Assembly (NCBI GenBank): GCA_050299855.1
Contig: JBNKWQ010000051.1
Coordinates: forward strand, 1 to 64,000
DNA from: Hahella sp050299855
GTDB taxonomy: Bacteria; Pseudomonadota; Gammaproteobacteria; Pseudomonadales; Oleiphilaceae
Length of the DNA: 64,000 nt
Reading direction: 5' to 3'
Both the position numbers and the translations under genes were made by a program. Below are positions 1 through 7,119 of this stretch, in pieces. The notes under the pieces were generated by a model. The model made no database searches. It was not told where the DNA came from and worked only from the letters and a program-made list of their open reading frames with translations. Positions within the stretch are counted from its first letter, which is position 1, and each line of letters begins with the position of its first letter.

Positions 1-84
1 GAGGATACCGTCTTTGCCGGTCAGGTCTTTGCCTTCACGCAATGCTTGCAGTGCGGCTTCCATGTCGAAGGTAGGTGTCGTCAT
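1..84 (-). CDS. IS256-family transposase, N-terminal part (runs off the window)
   Basis: Only the first 28 codons lie inside the window. The frame opens with MTTPTFDMEAALQALREG and continues LTGKDGIL, which is the usual opening of IS256-type (Mutator-like) DDE transposases, typically about 400 residues long; these cut and paste their own element. The catalytic DDE residues would be further left and cannot be seen, so intactness is unknown. The start ATG is clear, but no strong ribosome site precedes it. Its presence beside decayed IS30 and cassette-like DNA marks this edge as an accessory region. Confidence 0.8.
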   Translation of the reverse strand, partial: MTTPTFDMEAALQALREGKDLTGKDGIL

Positions 85-142
85 AAGTCATCTCTTTTTT
101 GCATAGGATAAAGAAATGACACAGAATTCTGAACACAACCCG
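85..142 (-). mobile_element. probable terminal region of the IS256-type element
   Basis: The stretch upstream of the transposase start contains a palindromic core, cagaattctg, at about 112-121, flanked by acacaaccc. Motifs of this kind occur in the terminal inverted repeats of IS256 relatives, so the element probably ends near 142. The other end is outside the window, so neither the inverted repeat nor a target duplication can be confirmed. Confidence 0.35.
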
Positions 143-204
143 CTTAACCCACCACATCGGCAACAATAATCCCATAAATAAGCTACTGAGCGGACTTCGG
201 ACTC

Positions 205-259
205 GTTCAACAACTGGATAAAGCCGCGGCTTCGCGCGGCCTATCCTTAGTTATTAGGC
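205..259 (-). repeat. attC-like integron recombination site 1
   Basis: Read on the minus strand, this 55-bp site runs from GCCTAAT (one base off the RYYYAAC core) to GTTGAAC (a perfect GTTRRRY core). Between them lies a self-complementary middle in which GGATA/TATCC and GCCGCG/CGCGGC can pair. It follows the SRPBCC-like gene so closely that the TAA stop lies inside the first core, the normal arrangement of a gene cassette. A 55-bp site at 22162-22216 matches it at 46 of 55 positions. No integrase or attI is in the window. Confidence 0.6.
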
Positions 260-697
260 ATTATTTTCAACCCATTCAATGTACTTCTTTTCCTCAGCTC
301 GCGACTGAAATAGTAAAACTAACACTATGAATCTTATAAAAATCCGCCAAAGTAGTTTAGGGGTTTTCTCAGACTCTAGAATTGTTACGACACTAGTCCC
401 AGCCTCAGTCACTGAAAACGAGCAATTCACAATTAACTCGCCAAACCGCTTTAGTGACTCCGATAGTAACGTCACTCGTGTGCTATACATTCCATCAGGA
501 CATACAGTAAATCTTGCGACTTTCATCATCGGTTTTTTAGCTATTAGATAAAGACCATCGCGTTTTACTTCTGGTCTTACTCGAGCTTCCTTATCAACGT
601 AAGAAATTGACTCTGCAACCGATTCCAGTTCGGTGAAGCAGCGAACGACATTGTCGATGTCCGCTTTAAGCAGATATTTGCGGCTAATTAGCTTCAT
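254..697 (-). CDS. SRPBCC/polyketide-cyclase-like small protein, cassette-borne
   Basis: This gene encodes about 147 residues. The opening (KLISRKYLLKADIDNVVRCF), the alternating beta-strand pattern and the later FGELIVNCSFSV stretch suggest a START/SRPBCC-like lipid-binding or coenzyme Q-binding fold, but I cannot assign a ligand. A hydrophobic segment near the C-terminus (IFIRFIVLVLLF) suggests membrane contact. ATG at 697 was chosen over an in-frame GTG at 709; neither has a clear Shine-Dalgarno. The stop codon sits inside attC-like site 1, so the gene is probably an integron cassette passenger. Function unknown. Confidence 0.6.
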   Translation of the reverse strand: MKLISRKYLLKADIDNVVRCFTELESVAESISYVDKEARVRPEVKRDGLYLIAKKPMMKVARFTVCPDGMYSTRVTLLSESLKRFGELIVNCSFSVTEAGTSVVTILESEKTPKLLWRIFIRFIVLVLLFQSRAEEKKYIEWVENNA

Positions 698-795
698 CTG
701 TGGATTCACTTTGCTACAGCAACGCTCTTGTTTAAACCGTGTAGGAGACAGCTGCGCTAAGATGCAGACTTCTACCCGACCAAGAGTATGCCATC

Positions 796-1074
796 ATGCC
801 TTATTACACGCAGCTATCTCGGGAACAACGATATCAGATTTATGCGCTTCGGAAACAGCAACTTTCCTTCGCTGCCATTGCCCGAAACGTCAGACCGTCC
901 CAACCTACTTGGGAATGCCGCGCATGCTCCAGGCGTTCTCACAGTCTCTTGTATCCTCAAACGATCTGTCTACGCTGGCACACATACATTCAGAGCTCTC
1001 AATCACGCACTAATAGGCTAACTTCTAAATCCCGTCACTATTGGCGAAAACTAGTTTGCGACTCATATCCATAG
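796..1074 (+). pseudogene. degraded IS30-family transposase relic
   Basis: The first 30 or so codons read YTQLSREQRYQIYALRKQQ then FAAIARNV, the characteristic N-terminal helix-turn-helix opening of IS30-family transposases (normally 300-350 residues). Downstream the reading is eroded: the expected STISRE-type recognition helix is replaced by PSQPTWECRACSRR and the frame ends after about 92 codons without any DDE catalytic core. It is therefore a dead fragment, with no gene function expected. It lies between an IS256 element and the toxin locus. Confidence 0.65.
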
Positions 1075-1251
1075 GTCTAGACCAATGGGCCTGTTGAATG
1101 CAATGAGACAGCTTCATAAAATTCCGGTCCTACAACCATAAGAGCGGCGGGTCACCCTGCCTGACATATCACAGCCTTCCTCAAAATCACCATGGCCAAG
1201 TGAGTTTGGTAATGGCTAACCATCTCGATTTCAACAATCTCATCGTTAAGG

Positions 1252-1340
1252 GCATTGCCCCCGCAGCAATCGATACAGGGCGCCTGAGCTGGTGAGCCTT
1301 AATTGCACGTCCGCATTGCCCCCGCAGCAATCGATACAGG
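1252..1340. repeat. 28-bp perfect direct repeat, two copies
   Basis: The same 28 bases, beginning gcattgcccccgcagcaatc and ending gatacagg, occur at 1252-1279 and again at 1313-1340, 61 bp apart. The whole 1075-1500 stretch has no convincing gene and looks like scar DNA between mobile-element remnants and the toxin locus. Confidence 0.7.
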
Positions 1341-1511
1341 ATTTAGCTTGTTCACCTGACTGCGGATGAAGGATGGGTAGATATAACTGGCGAGTTAAGC
1401 ACCGGCGGGATTAGCCGACATATCGCTTCGTCTCTATTGTTTATAAGCAAAGCGTATTCACCAAGCAGCATGTAAGAAAATTTCTCTACGCGACTTAAAA
1501 GGAATTCGAAA

Positions 1512-1951
1512 TTGAAAACGGAAAAAGACTTTTACATATCTGACATTCGTGAAATAGAGAGAGAGATCTTTATAGAAACGGTAATTCGTCCATTCCAAGG
1601 TTCACTGATAAAGACGGCAATATTCGCCCACAAGATTCTAAGCTTTATACAGACCCTAAAACTGGTATTGTATATGTCCTGCCCTCACACGCTGGAGTAT
1701 CTGCAAGTGAGATTTTTGATGGCGGTAAAAACAGATGGAAAATTGCAGCACGATCCGTTTTGCCAATTGGCTTGGCAATAGCTGTCGACCTGATTACACC
1801 GGGCCATGTTCATATAGTTGCCACTAAGCGAATGAAGCAAAGCGAGTATATTAGCTTGTTGGAAACCATGTTTGAAAAAGCCATGAAAATTGACGATATT
1901 CAAGCAGAATTGGAAGTTAACAAGAGAAAATTGCAAGGTAAAAGGGCGTAA
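1512..1951 (+). pseudogene. Tse2-like ADP-ribosyltransferase toxin, interrupted by a frameshift at a GA repeat
   Basis: A TTG start at 1512 follows a good ribosome site (aaaagga). The first frame gives KTEKDFYISDIREIER and then runs into (GA)5. In another frame, from just after that repeat, an unbroken reading gives DLYRNGNSSIPRFTDKDGNI, then YTDPKTGIVYVLP, and near the end VLPIGLAIAVDLITPGHVHI followed by MKQSEYISLLETM. That DLYRxGNSS...PR plus P-x-GL...D...GHxxI...M...Y..LL pattern is what I associate with Tse2-type toxins, type VI effectors and related ADP-ribosyltransferase-like domains that poison the cytoplasm. Joining the frames across the repeat would give about 145 residues, a normal length. 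It is either an inactivated toxin or a phase-variable one. The neighbouring gene starts 2 bases after the stop. Confidence 0.55.
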
Positions 1952-1953
1952 AA

Positions 1954-2208
1954 ATGGGGTCAGATAAAGTAGAAGTGAATTGGTCAGAAGTAGTCATTAT
2001 TTTTAATTCCCTCATCAAAAGCATAGAACACCTTAGACAGGCCATCGACAGCGATTCTTTTGATAATGACGATGATCTTTATGATGCTGAAGAAGAGTTA
2101 AACGATTATGTAACACTGTTAGCGAGACTGCGTGAGAAATACGCAGAGCTAACGGATAAAGGAGAGCTATCTGCTAGCCTTGCAAAAAAAATACGCGAAA
2201 TTTGTTAG
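1954..2208 (+). CDS. small acidic protein, candidate immunity/antitoxin partner of the Tse2-like toxin
   Basis: This 84-residue protein is rich in Asp, Glu and Leu (for example DNDDDLYDAEEELNDY) and is predicted to be mostly helical, with no signal peptide or membrane segment. It matches no family that I recognise. Its ATG lies 2 bases after the toxin stop, so the two are translationally coupled, the classic order of toxin followed by immunity protein. Small acidic partners commonly occlude Tse2-type toxins. Unlike the toxin it is intact, as expected if protection had to be kept. The role is inferred from position and composition only. Confidence 0.5.
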   Translation: MGSDKVEVNWSEVVIIFNSLIKSIEHLRQAIDSDSFDNDDDLYDAEEELNDYVTLLARLREKYAELTDKGELSASLAKKIREIC

Positions 2209-2517
2209 ACACTTGCGACAACATCCGCTAGGGGTTTTCTAACGTCAAGCAGGGTGCTGGAAAATCACACCTAATAGCTTATTGGTAAATAGTTGACAGA
2301 CAGATAGAGGCGTATCGATAGGGTCAGAGTCATTGATACTCTAGATTGAAGGATCAATGACTCTGCCCATTGATTCCTTCAGCCCAATCTTCATCTACCC
2401 AATAACCAAAGGAGTTAATACAATCATCCTCAGTAAATGGTCAATGCCTTTGGAGTATCTGAGCTAAAAAGTGCGCGCGTTAGCGCGTCCAGCCGCAGGC
2501 GTCTTTGATTACATGTT
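2209..2517. other. intergenic accessory stretch with one strong hairpin
   Basis: No coding frame stands out here. The one clear feature is a 13-bp perfect inverted repeat listed separately. The right end, next to the dioxygenase stop, contains gcgcgttagcgcg, a short palindrome that could be part of a worn attC site, but the core sites are not recognisable. Confidence 0.5.
2325..2365. repeat. perfect 13-bp inverted repeat with 15-nt loop
   Basis: cagagtcattgat at 2325-2337 is exactly complementary to atcaatgactctg at 2353-2365. It is not followed by a T-run in either direction, so it is not an obvious terminator. Hairpins beginning gggtcagagt are often seen as repeated palindromes near IS200-like REP-associated transposases; that comparison is from memory. 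Confidence 0.6.
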
Positions 2518-3183
2518 TTACGCCCATGAGATACCAGATGGTAACTTATAACTACTGTACTCAAGGTGCAAAACCCTGCGCTGTGACGGGATTACAGCTT
2601 TGCTAGATGAATGCAGTATATGTGGGCGCATAGCCAAAGCCGAGCCTGCTGGTGCCTCACAATCTACAGCCTCATGATTTTGCGCATATGCCTGTATAGC
2701 GCCGTAATCCAGGATGCCTAGTTGATGACTTTTTGGCATAACTTTTAGGCAACCGTTTTTTAGACTTGTATCATCTAGGTGAATTCGAAAGGTTATCATT
2801 TGATTGAGCACATCTACCGGTGGCTGAACATGGTGGATTTGATCCTTGATGCTCCATGGTCCCCATTCATGGTTTTCGAATTTTTCAGACACTGCTACAG
2901 TTCTATCTTGGTGCCATGTTACTAGCCAGTTATTCTCTGATGTTTTATTAAATAAGATAGCTCGAACTAAGCCGACGGTTCCTGAAAGATATTTTTTAGC
3001 CTGAGTAATTAGTGTATCTGAGATAGCAATATCACGGATAGAAGCAAACTTTTTCTCTGCGTTTCGAATTCCGCCAGCCCTAGCGGGGAAGCTAATTCCT
3101 TTTATTTCGTTGTTTATGGAATTGAGCTGATCGCGAGATAAAAATTCACCTAACAATTCATACCCATCATCTAAGGCTGACAT
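2518..3183 (-). CDS. phytanoyl-CoA dioxygenase (PhyH) family Fe(II)/2-oxoglutarate oxygenase
   Basis: The 221-residue protein shows the PhyH layout: an HQD metal motif (WHQDRTVAV, with His and Asp) in the first half and a distal His (RPHILHSSSKA) followed by RRVLHLEY, whose Arg would bind 2-oxoglutarate. Such enzymes hydroxylate small molecules or lipids using Fe(II), oxygen and 2-oxoglutarate; the substrate cannot be predicted. The start was placed at MSALDDGYELL, because the longer frame begins inside the preceding attC-like site and an aagga-type ribosome site precedes this ATG. It lies directly behind that attC-like site, as the next cassette in an array would. Confidence 0.75.
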   Translation of the reverse strand: MSALDDGYELLGEFLSRDQLNSINNEIKGISFPARAGGIRNAEKKFASIRDIAISDTLITQAKKYLSGTVGLVRAILFNKTSENNWLVTWHQDRTVAVSEKFENHEWGPWSIKDQIHHVQPPVDVLNQMITFRIHLDDTSLKNGCLKVMPKSHQLGILDYGAIQAYAQNHEAVDCEAPAGSALAMRPHILHSSSKAVIPSQRRVLHLEYSSYKLPSGISWA

Positions 3184-3204
3184 TGAGTTTGATCCTTGAT
3201 TGAC

Positions 3205-3252
3205 ATGTAACGCCGCAATCACGCGCTTGTCGCGTGCATTGCTTTGTTAGCC
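3205..3252 (-). repeat. attC-like integron recombination site 2
   Basis: On the minus strand this site reads from GGCTAAC to GTTACAT, each one base from the integron core consensus. The inner arms pair as GCAAT/ATTGC and CACGCG/CGCGTG. The layout TAACAAAGCAATGCACGCG...GCGTGATTGC...GTTA is typical of attC sites. The transglutaminase gene upstream reads through the first core (its last residues, ANKAMHATSA, are encoded by the site), and the dioxygenase gene starts 22 bases beyond it. This is a cassette junction. Confidence 0.6.
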
Positions 3253-3827
3253 AACGCCAGTTGAATATCCGGCAGATTATCTGCCACCTCTTTATACGTC
3301 TTTTTTGTTTGAAGCACTTCAAGAACAGGTCGTATGGGCTTTGCCCATATCTCCGGCAGATCAGCCTCTCCATCTGAGATTGTTGGGAATGCCAAACGCT
3401 CAACCGGAGGACAAAAATCAGCCGAGACGCCTTCCTTGTTGCCTCTGGCATCAACCCGATACCAGCCATAATCTTCAAGGTACACGGCATTTAAGCCATG
3501 CAGGCAAAACGGCGGCCTATTATTGCTAATGGTCAGCCGTTGATAGCACAGTCCAGCTGGAATACCGTTCGCACGCAGTAGTGCCGCGAGTAAGTGGCTC
3601 TTCGCGTAGCAGTAACCTGTTCCGTATCGCAAAACATCGGAAGCCTTACATGTCACAGGATCACATTCATAATCCCAGCTATGCTTGATTTGGTCTCGGA
3701 CAAAGACAAAGCACTTCTCTGCGATTATCTCAGTACTCTCCGCACCATCAGCCAGCGACTTCGCCCTGGCCAACACCTCTGGCGTTTTCCAGTCTATGTA
3801 TTCCGTGGACTCTAGATATTGATGCAC
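3219..3827 (-). CDS. transglutaminase-like cysteine hydrolase/transferase, cassette-borne
   Basis: The 202-residue protein carries the transglutaminase-core triad: Cys in GTGYCYAKSHLLAALLR, His in CLHGLNAVYLEDYGW and Asp in YRVDARGNK. The family includes proteases, amide hydrolases and acyltransferases, and the small soluble members are mostly uncharacterised. No signal peptide is visible, so it is probably cytoplasmic. The C-terminal ten residues are specified by attC-like site 2, which suggests the original stop was lost or that the cassette uses the site for its stop. A long imperfect inverted repeat lies upstream. Confidence 0.7.
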   Translation of the reverse strand: MHQYLESTEYIDWKTPEVLARAKSLADGAESTEIIAEKCFVFVRDQIKHSWDYECDPVTCKASDVLRYGTGYCYAKSHLLAALLRANGIPAGLCYQRLTISNNRPPFCLHGLNAVYLEDYGWYRVDARGNKEGVSADFCPPVERLAFPTISDGEADLPEIWAKPIRPVLEVLQTKKTYKEVADNLPDIQLALANKAMHATSA

Positions 3828-3864
3828 GATTTCAGTTTTCTCCTACGGCTAACATTTGTATAAC

Positions 3865-3980
3865 GCGCATGCGCGTTTCCCCCAATTTCAGTTTCTGAAG
3901 ATACATCCTCCAGTTCCATGATTCCATTGGAAAATCACTGAAATCGACTCCAGTGGCTCACTGGAAAAACGAGCATGCGC
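3865..3980. repeat. long imperfect inverted repeat, possible large attC or IS-end structure
   Basis: Left arm gcgcatgcgcgtttcccc (3865-3882) is complementary, with a few mismatches, to ggaaaaacgagcatgcgc (3963-3980); inner segments atttcag/ctgaaat also pair. A perfect 16-bp palindrome, aacgcgcatgcgcgtt, sits at 3862-3877. The left edge holds aacatttgtataac, and on the minus strand the structure ends near GTTAGCC. The size would suit a large attC, but the cores are weak. The 3828-4124 interval has no gene. Confidence 0.4.
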
Positions 3981-4124
3981 ATATATCCTGCCCTCTAGGT
4001 GGCATTGATCTGAAGATCTCGTTGGGATTCGTTGCACCCCAGAACGCCAGACCATCCCAGCCTTCACAGATAGCCGGAAGGAATTGGAGAGTTGGCTGTT
4101 TTGAGGTTTAAGGGAGGGAAGTCA

Positions 4125-4193
4125 GGCGGGCAATTTGCCCGCCCTTTATCGGTCAACGTCAATCGTTGACGCCGGGGCTCAGCTTACTGAGCC
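4125..4193. repeat. three consecutive perfect hairpins
   Basis: GGCGGGCAA-T-TTGCCCGCC (4125-4143), GTCAACG-tcaat-CGTTGAC (4152-4170) and GGCTCAG-CTTA-CTGAGCC (4176-4193) follow each other with 5-8 bp between. They sit just beyond the MATE gene stop, and none has a strong T-run on the minus strand, so simple rho-independent termination is not obvious; the first has a weak cttta on the plus strand. They mark the border between accessory DNA and chromosome. Confidence 0.6.
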
Positions 4194-4197
4194 ACCC

Positions 4198-5622
4198 TTA
4201 CTTCACGGCCACCATGTCACTGGTTGCAGAATCTATGGTTGCAGAATCTATGGTTGAAGGTGCCATGGCTGAACAGGTTTGGTGCTGCGTCTTTTCCAAC
4301 TGATGCACTTTACGGATAAACATCGTCGTCAGACAAACAGCCGCGAAGCCAAGCCCTATCCCGAGACCGACCCAGACACCGATAATGCCGTAGGGTTTCA
4401 TCAACAGCCAGGCGACCGGAAAGCCCACGCCCCAATAACCGAAGATAGTGACTATTGTCGGTGGCATTCCCATTCTCAGCGCACGCAGGGCCGTCATCAT
4501 GATGACCTGACCGCCATCCACAAGCTGGAAGAAAGCGGCAACAAACAAAATACTGATACCCAGTTGCTGAACTTCAATGTTCAGGGTGCCTTTTGCTCCC
4601 AGGGTGAAGAGAGACACAATGGATTCCGGGAACACGATGAATACTGTGGCAGCTATCAGGCAGAAACACAGGCCGATGCTCAACCCTGTCCAGGTATAGC
4701 GACGGACTTCAGCTATATCGTTAGCGCCGAAGCTTTGCCCGGTACGAATGGCTGCTCCCTGGGCAAAGCCGATGTAAACCGCGAATGACATTGAAGCGAC
4801 CTGCAGGGCGATCTGATGTGCCGCCAGAGCCTCAACACTGATAGTTCCCGCGAGCAGAGTTGCAGCGGTAAACAACCCTGCCTCCATGGTCCAGGCCAGC
4901 GCAATGGGCACCCCCAGACTAAAGAAGGGGCGGAAGTCGAGCCACTTCACTGCCACTTTACGCAGATCATGCAGGACTTCACGCACTTCAGGGTAATGCA
5001 TCAAATCGTAGATCAGCGCGACACACATCAGCACTTCCACCAAAGCGGTCCCCAGTGCTGTGCCGGTCACGCCCATGGCAGGAATCGGGCCCCAGCCGGT
5101 CATCAGGACATAGCTCACCGGCACATTGATAAAGACCGCAAGAACGCTGATCCGCATAATGCTGGTGGTGCGTCCCATACCTGTCGCCAAGCCGCGCAGA
5201 ACCAAAAAAGTGAAGGCAGGAAAACCGATCAGGATAGCCATGGACAAATATTGCCAGGCAAACTTAACAGTTTCTTCGGACTGCCCCAGGTGGATCAGCA
5301 GCCAGGGAAGCAACAGAATAATGCCTGCCAGCATAATGGCCACGCACAATGCGGTGAAGAGACCGGCTTTCACCACCCTGGCGATATCGTCTTTGGCACC
5401 ACGGCCGACATGAATGGCCACTTCGTTGGGAATAGCCGCTAACAGGCCGGTGACCACTATCATGAAAAAGTGGTATATCCCTGCCCCCAATCCTGCTCCG
5501 GCCAGCTCGGCAACGCCCAATAATCCGAACAAAACCGAGTCGCAAAACAGCATGGCGGATTGCGCCAGCTGCGCCGCGGATAACGGACCGGAAATCTTTA
5601 AAACTTCGATAAACCTATTCAT
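4198..5622 (-). CDS. MATE family multidrug/metabolite efflux transporter
   Basis: The protein has about 474 residues and roughly 12 hydrophobic segments in two homologous halves, as in MATE (DinF/NorM-type) antiporters, which export cationic drugs or metabolites using Na+ or H+ gradients. Typical pieces include LSAAQLAQSAMLFCDSVLFG near the N-terminus and QSFGANDIAEVRRYTWTG in the second half. ATG at MNRFIEVLKISG was chosen over an in-frame TTG 29 codons upstream because family members begin at this point. The C-terminal tail has a short repeat (IDSATIDSATSD) from duplicated DNA. It is divergent from a LysR gene that may control it. Confidence 0.85.
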   Translation of the reverse strand: MNRFIEVLKISGPLSAAQLAQSAMLFCDSVLFGLLGVAELAGAGLGAGIYHFFMIVVTGLLAAIPNEVAIHVGRGAKDDIARVVKAGLFTALCVAIMLAGIILLLPWLLIHLGQSEETVKFAWQYLSMAILIGFPAFTFLVLRGLATGMGRTTSIMRISVLAVFINVPVSYVLMTGWGPIPAMGVTGTALGTALVEVLMCVALIYDLMHYPEVREVLHDLRKVAVKWLDFRPFFSLGVPIALAWTMEAGLFTAATLLAGTISVEALAAHQIALQVASMSFAVYIGFAQGAAIRTGQSFGANDIAEVRRYTWTGLSIGLCFCLIAATVFIVFPESIVSLFTLGAKGTLNIEVQQLGISILFVAAFFQLVDGGQVIMMTALRALRMGMPPTIVTIFGYWGVGFPVAWLLMKPYGIIGVWVGLGIGLGFAAVCLTTMFIRKVHQLEKTQHQTCSAMAPSTIDSATIDSATSDMVAVK

Positions 5623-5747
5623 ATTATTCACACTAAAACGATCAGGCAGACAACCTTTCCCTTTTCTGCCAGGGCAGCCTAAGTTAGGCTTAGCAAGGCA
5701 TTTTCTCAAGCGAATCTTTCGCCACCATTTATGAGTTTAAGTAATAT

Positions 5748-6701
5748 ATGATCCGCCATCGCCGACTGCCGCCATTGCATGCTTTGAGGGCCTTTGAGGC
5801 CACTGCCAGGAGACAAAGCTTCTCTCTTGCCGCCGAAGAGTTGAATGTGACCCAGGGCGCTATCAGCAAACAGATCAAAGTGCTGGAAGAATGGTACGGT
5901 ACGCCGTTATTACAGCGCACCACCAAGCAGCTGAATCTTACCGAGGAAGGGCTCAGCCTGAGCGAGCACCTCACTCCAATGCTGGATGAACTGGCGCTGA
6001 TCAGCACCAGCATCATGGAGCGTCACCAGAACATGCTGCGTATCATGGTGAATCCGACCCTGGCGGTTCGTTGGTTGTTTCCAAGACTGACGGCACTACA
6101 GAAACTGATACCCGAGACCCAACTACGAATCACCACCAAATGGACTCCGGCGGAGAAACAGTCAGAGCTGGAATTGGAAAACTATGACGTGCTTATTCAG
6201 TGCGCACGCCGCCAGAACAGCAGCCATACTTTGTTGCGGGAAGAGCAACTGATTCCGGTATGCACGCCACAACTGCTGGCAGAACATGGCAACGACTGGA
6301 AAGAAGTGATCCGTCACAGTACTCTGCTGCACCCGACCGTCGATTACGAAGACTGGCTGCGCTGGCTAAAACAATACCCTATTGAAGGCGTTGACCCGGA
6401 ATCCGGCCTTACCTTTGATACGCTGGATGTGCCCATCACCCTGGCCACTCAGGGTCATGGTGTGGTGCTGGCGGACCCATTCTTTATCATGTCGGACATT
6501 GAAGCTGGGAATTTGACCATTCCCCGCCATCACATGCCGGACAGCGGATGGGGCTATTACCTGATAACACCCGCCGGTAAGCGACGCCAGGAAACCATTT
6601 CCATCATGCGTGACTGGCTGATCGGACAGTTCAGAGAAGACAGCCTGAGAGTCAACAAGATGATAGACAGCCCTAACCTGACTCCGTTAAATATTCACTA
6701 A
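5748..6701 (+). CDS. LysR family transcriptional regulator, GcvA-like subgroup
   Basis: The 317-residue protein has the N-terminal winged helix-turn-helix (LPPLHALRAFEATARRQSFS, then ELNVTQGAISKQIK, residues about 8-65) with the PLHALRAFEA opening typical of GcvA/AmpR-like members, followed by a periplasmic-binding-protein-like effector domain. It is transcribed away from the MATE pump, with about 125 bp between them, the usual arrangement for a LysR controlling its divergent neighbour. A 106-codon NIPSNAP gene follows 35 bp downstream and may be cotranscribed. The effector is unknown. Confidence 0.85.
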   Translation: MIRHRRLPPLHALRAFEATARRQSFSLAAEELNVTQGAISKQIKVLEEWYGTPLLQRTTKQLNLTEEGLSLSEHLTPMLDELALISTSIMERHQNMLRIMVNPTLAVRWLFPRLTALQKLIPETQLRITTKWTPAEKQSELELENYDVLIQCARRQNSSHTLLREEQLIPVCTPQLLAEHGNDWKEVIRHSTLLHPTVDYEDWLRWLKQYPIEGVDPESGLTFDTLDVPITLATQGHGVVLADPFFIMSDIEAGNLTIPRHHMPDSGWGYYLITPAGKRRQETISIMRDWLIGQFREDSLRVNKMIDSPNLTPLNIH

Positions 6702-6736
6702 CAGCAATACAAAATCATAACCAAGGAATAATCATT

Positions 6737-7057
6737 ATGGTGACCTGCTATCTGAAATACATTATCGACCCATACAAACTCAAGGAATTTGAGCATTACG
6801 GTAAGCTCTGGATTCCCCTGGTTGAAAAATTCGGTGGTCAGCATCACGGTTATTTCCTGCCGTCGGAAGGCGCCAACAATGTTGCTCTGGCGTTGTTCAC
6901 CTTTCCCAGCCTGACGGAATATGAGACTTATCGCATCAACTCATTCGGCGATCCTGAATGTCAGGAAGCCTTTAAATATGCGGAAGAGACTCGATGCATC
7001 ATCAGCTACGAGCGTAGCTTTTACCGTCCAGTGTTTGGCCAACCTCAAGGCAATTAA
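6737..7057 (+). CDS. NIPSNAP family protein
   Basis: The 106-residue protein has the ferredoxin-like NIPSNAP pattern: TCYLKYIIDPYKLKEFEHYG, then WIPLVEKFGGQHHGYFLP, and a C-terminal strand ending SFYRPVF. Bacterial NIPSNAP proteins are small, dimeric alpha/beta barrels of unsettled function, sometimes linked to metabolite handling. The ATG follows an aaggaat ribosome site. Spacing behind the LysR gene is short, suggesting cotranscription and perhaps joint regulation with the MATE exporter. Confidence 0.8.
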   Translation: MVTCYLKYIIDPYKLKEFEHYGKLWIPLVEKFGGQHHGYFLPSEGANNVALALFTFPSLTEYETYRINSFGDPECQEAFKYAEETRCIISYERSFYRPVFGQPQGN

Positions 7058-7074
7058 CTGGCGGAAACGATCTA

Positions 7075-7110
7075 GAGATAGAGATTGAGATTGAGATTGA
7101 GATAGAGAAA
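7075..7110 (+). repeat. hexamer tandem repeat (six units of gaga[t/a][t/a]) upstream of dinB
   Basis: Units gagata, gagatt, gagatt, gagatt, gagata and gagaaa follow without gaps and end 9 bp before the dinB ATG. The tract is purine-rich and may act as, or lie beside, the ribosome binding region, so copy-number change could alter translation. Confidence 0.8.
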
Positions 7111-7119
7111 CAAGCGGCA

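Noticed and set aside
4816..5442. Long plus-strand open frame opposite the MATE gene
   Set aside because: It is the mirror of a real coding frame, rich in Gln and His, with no ribosome site or family pattern.
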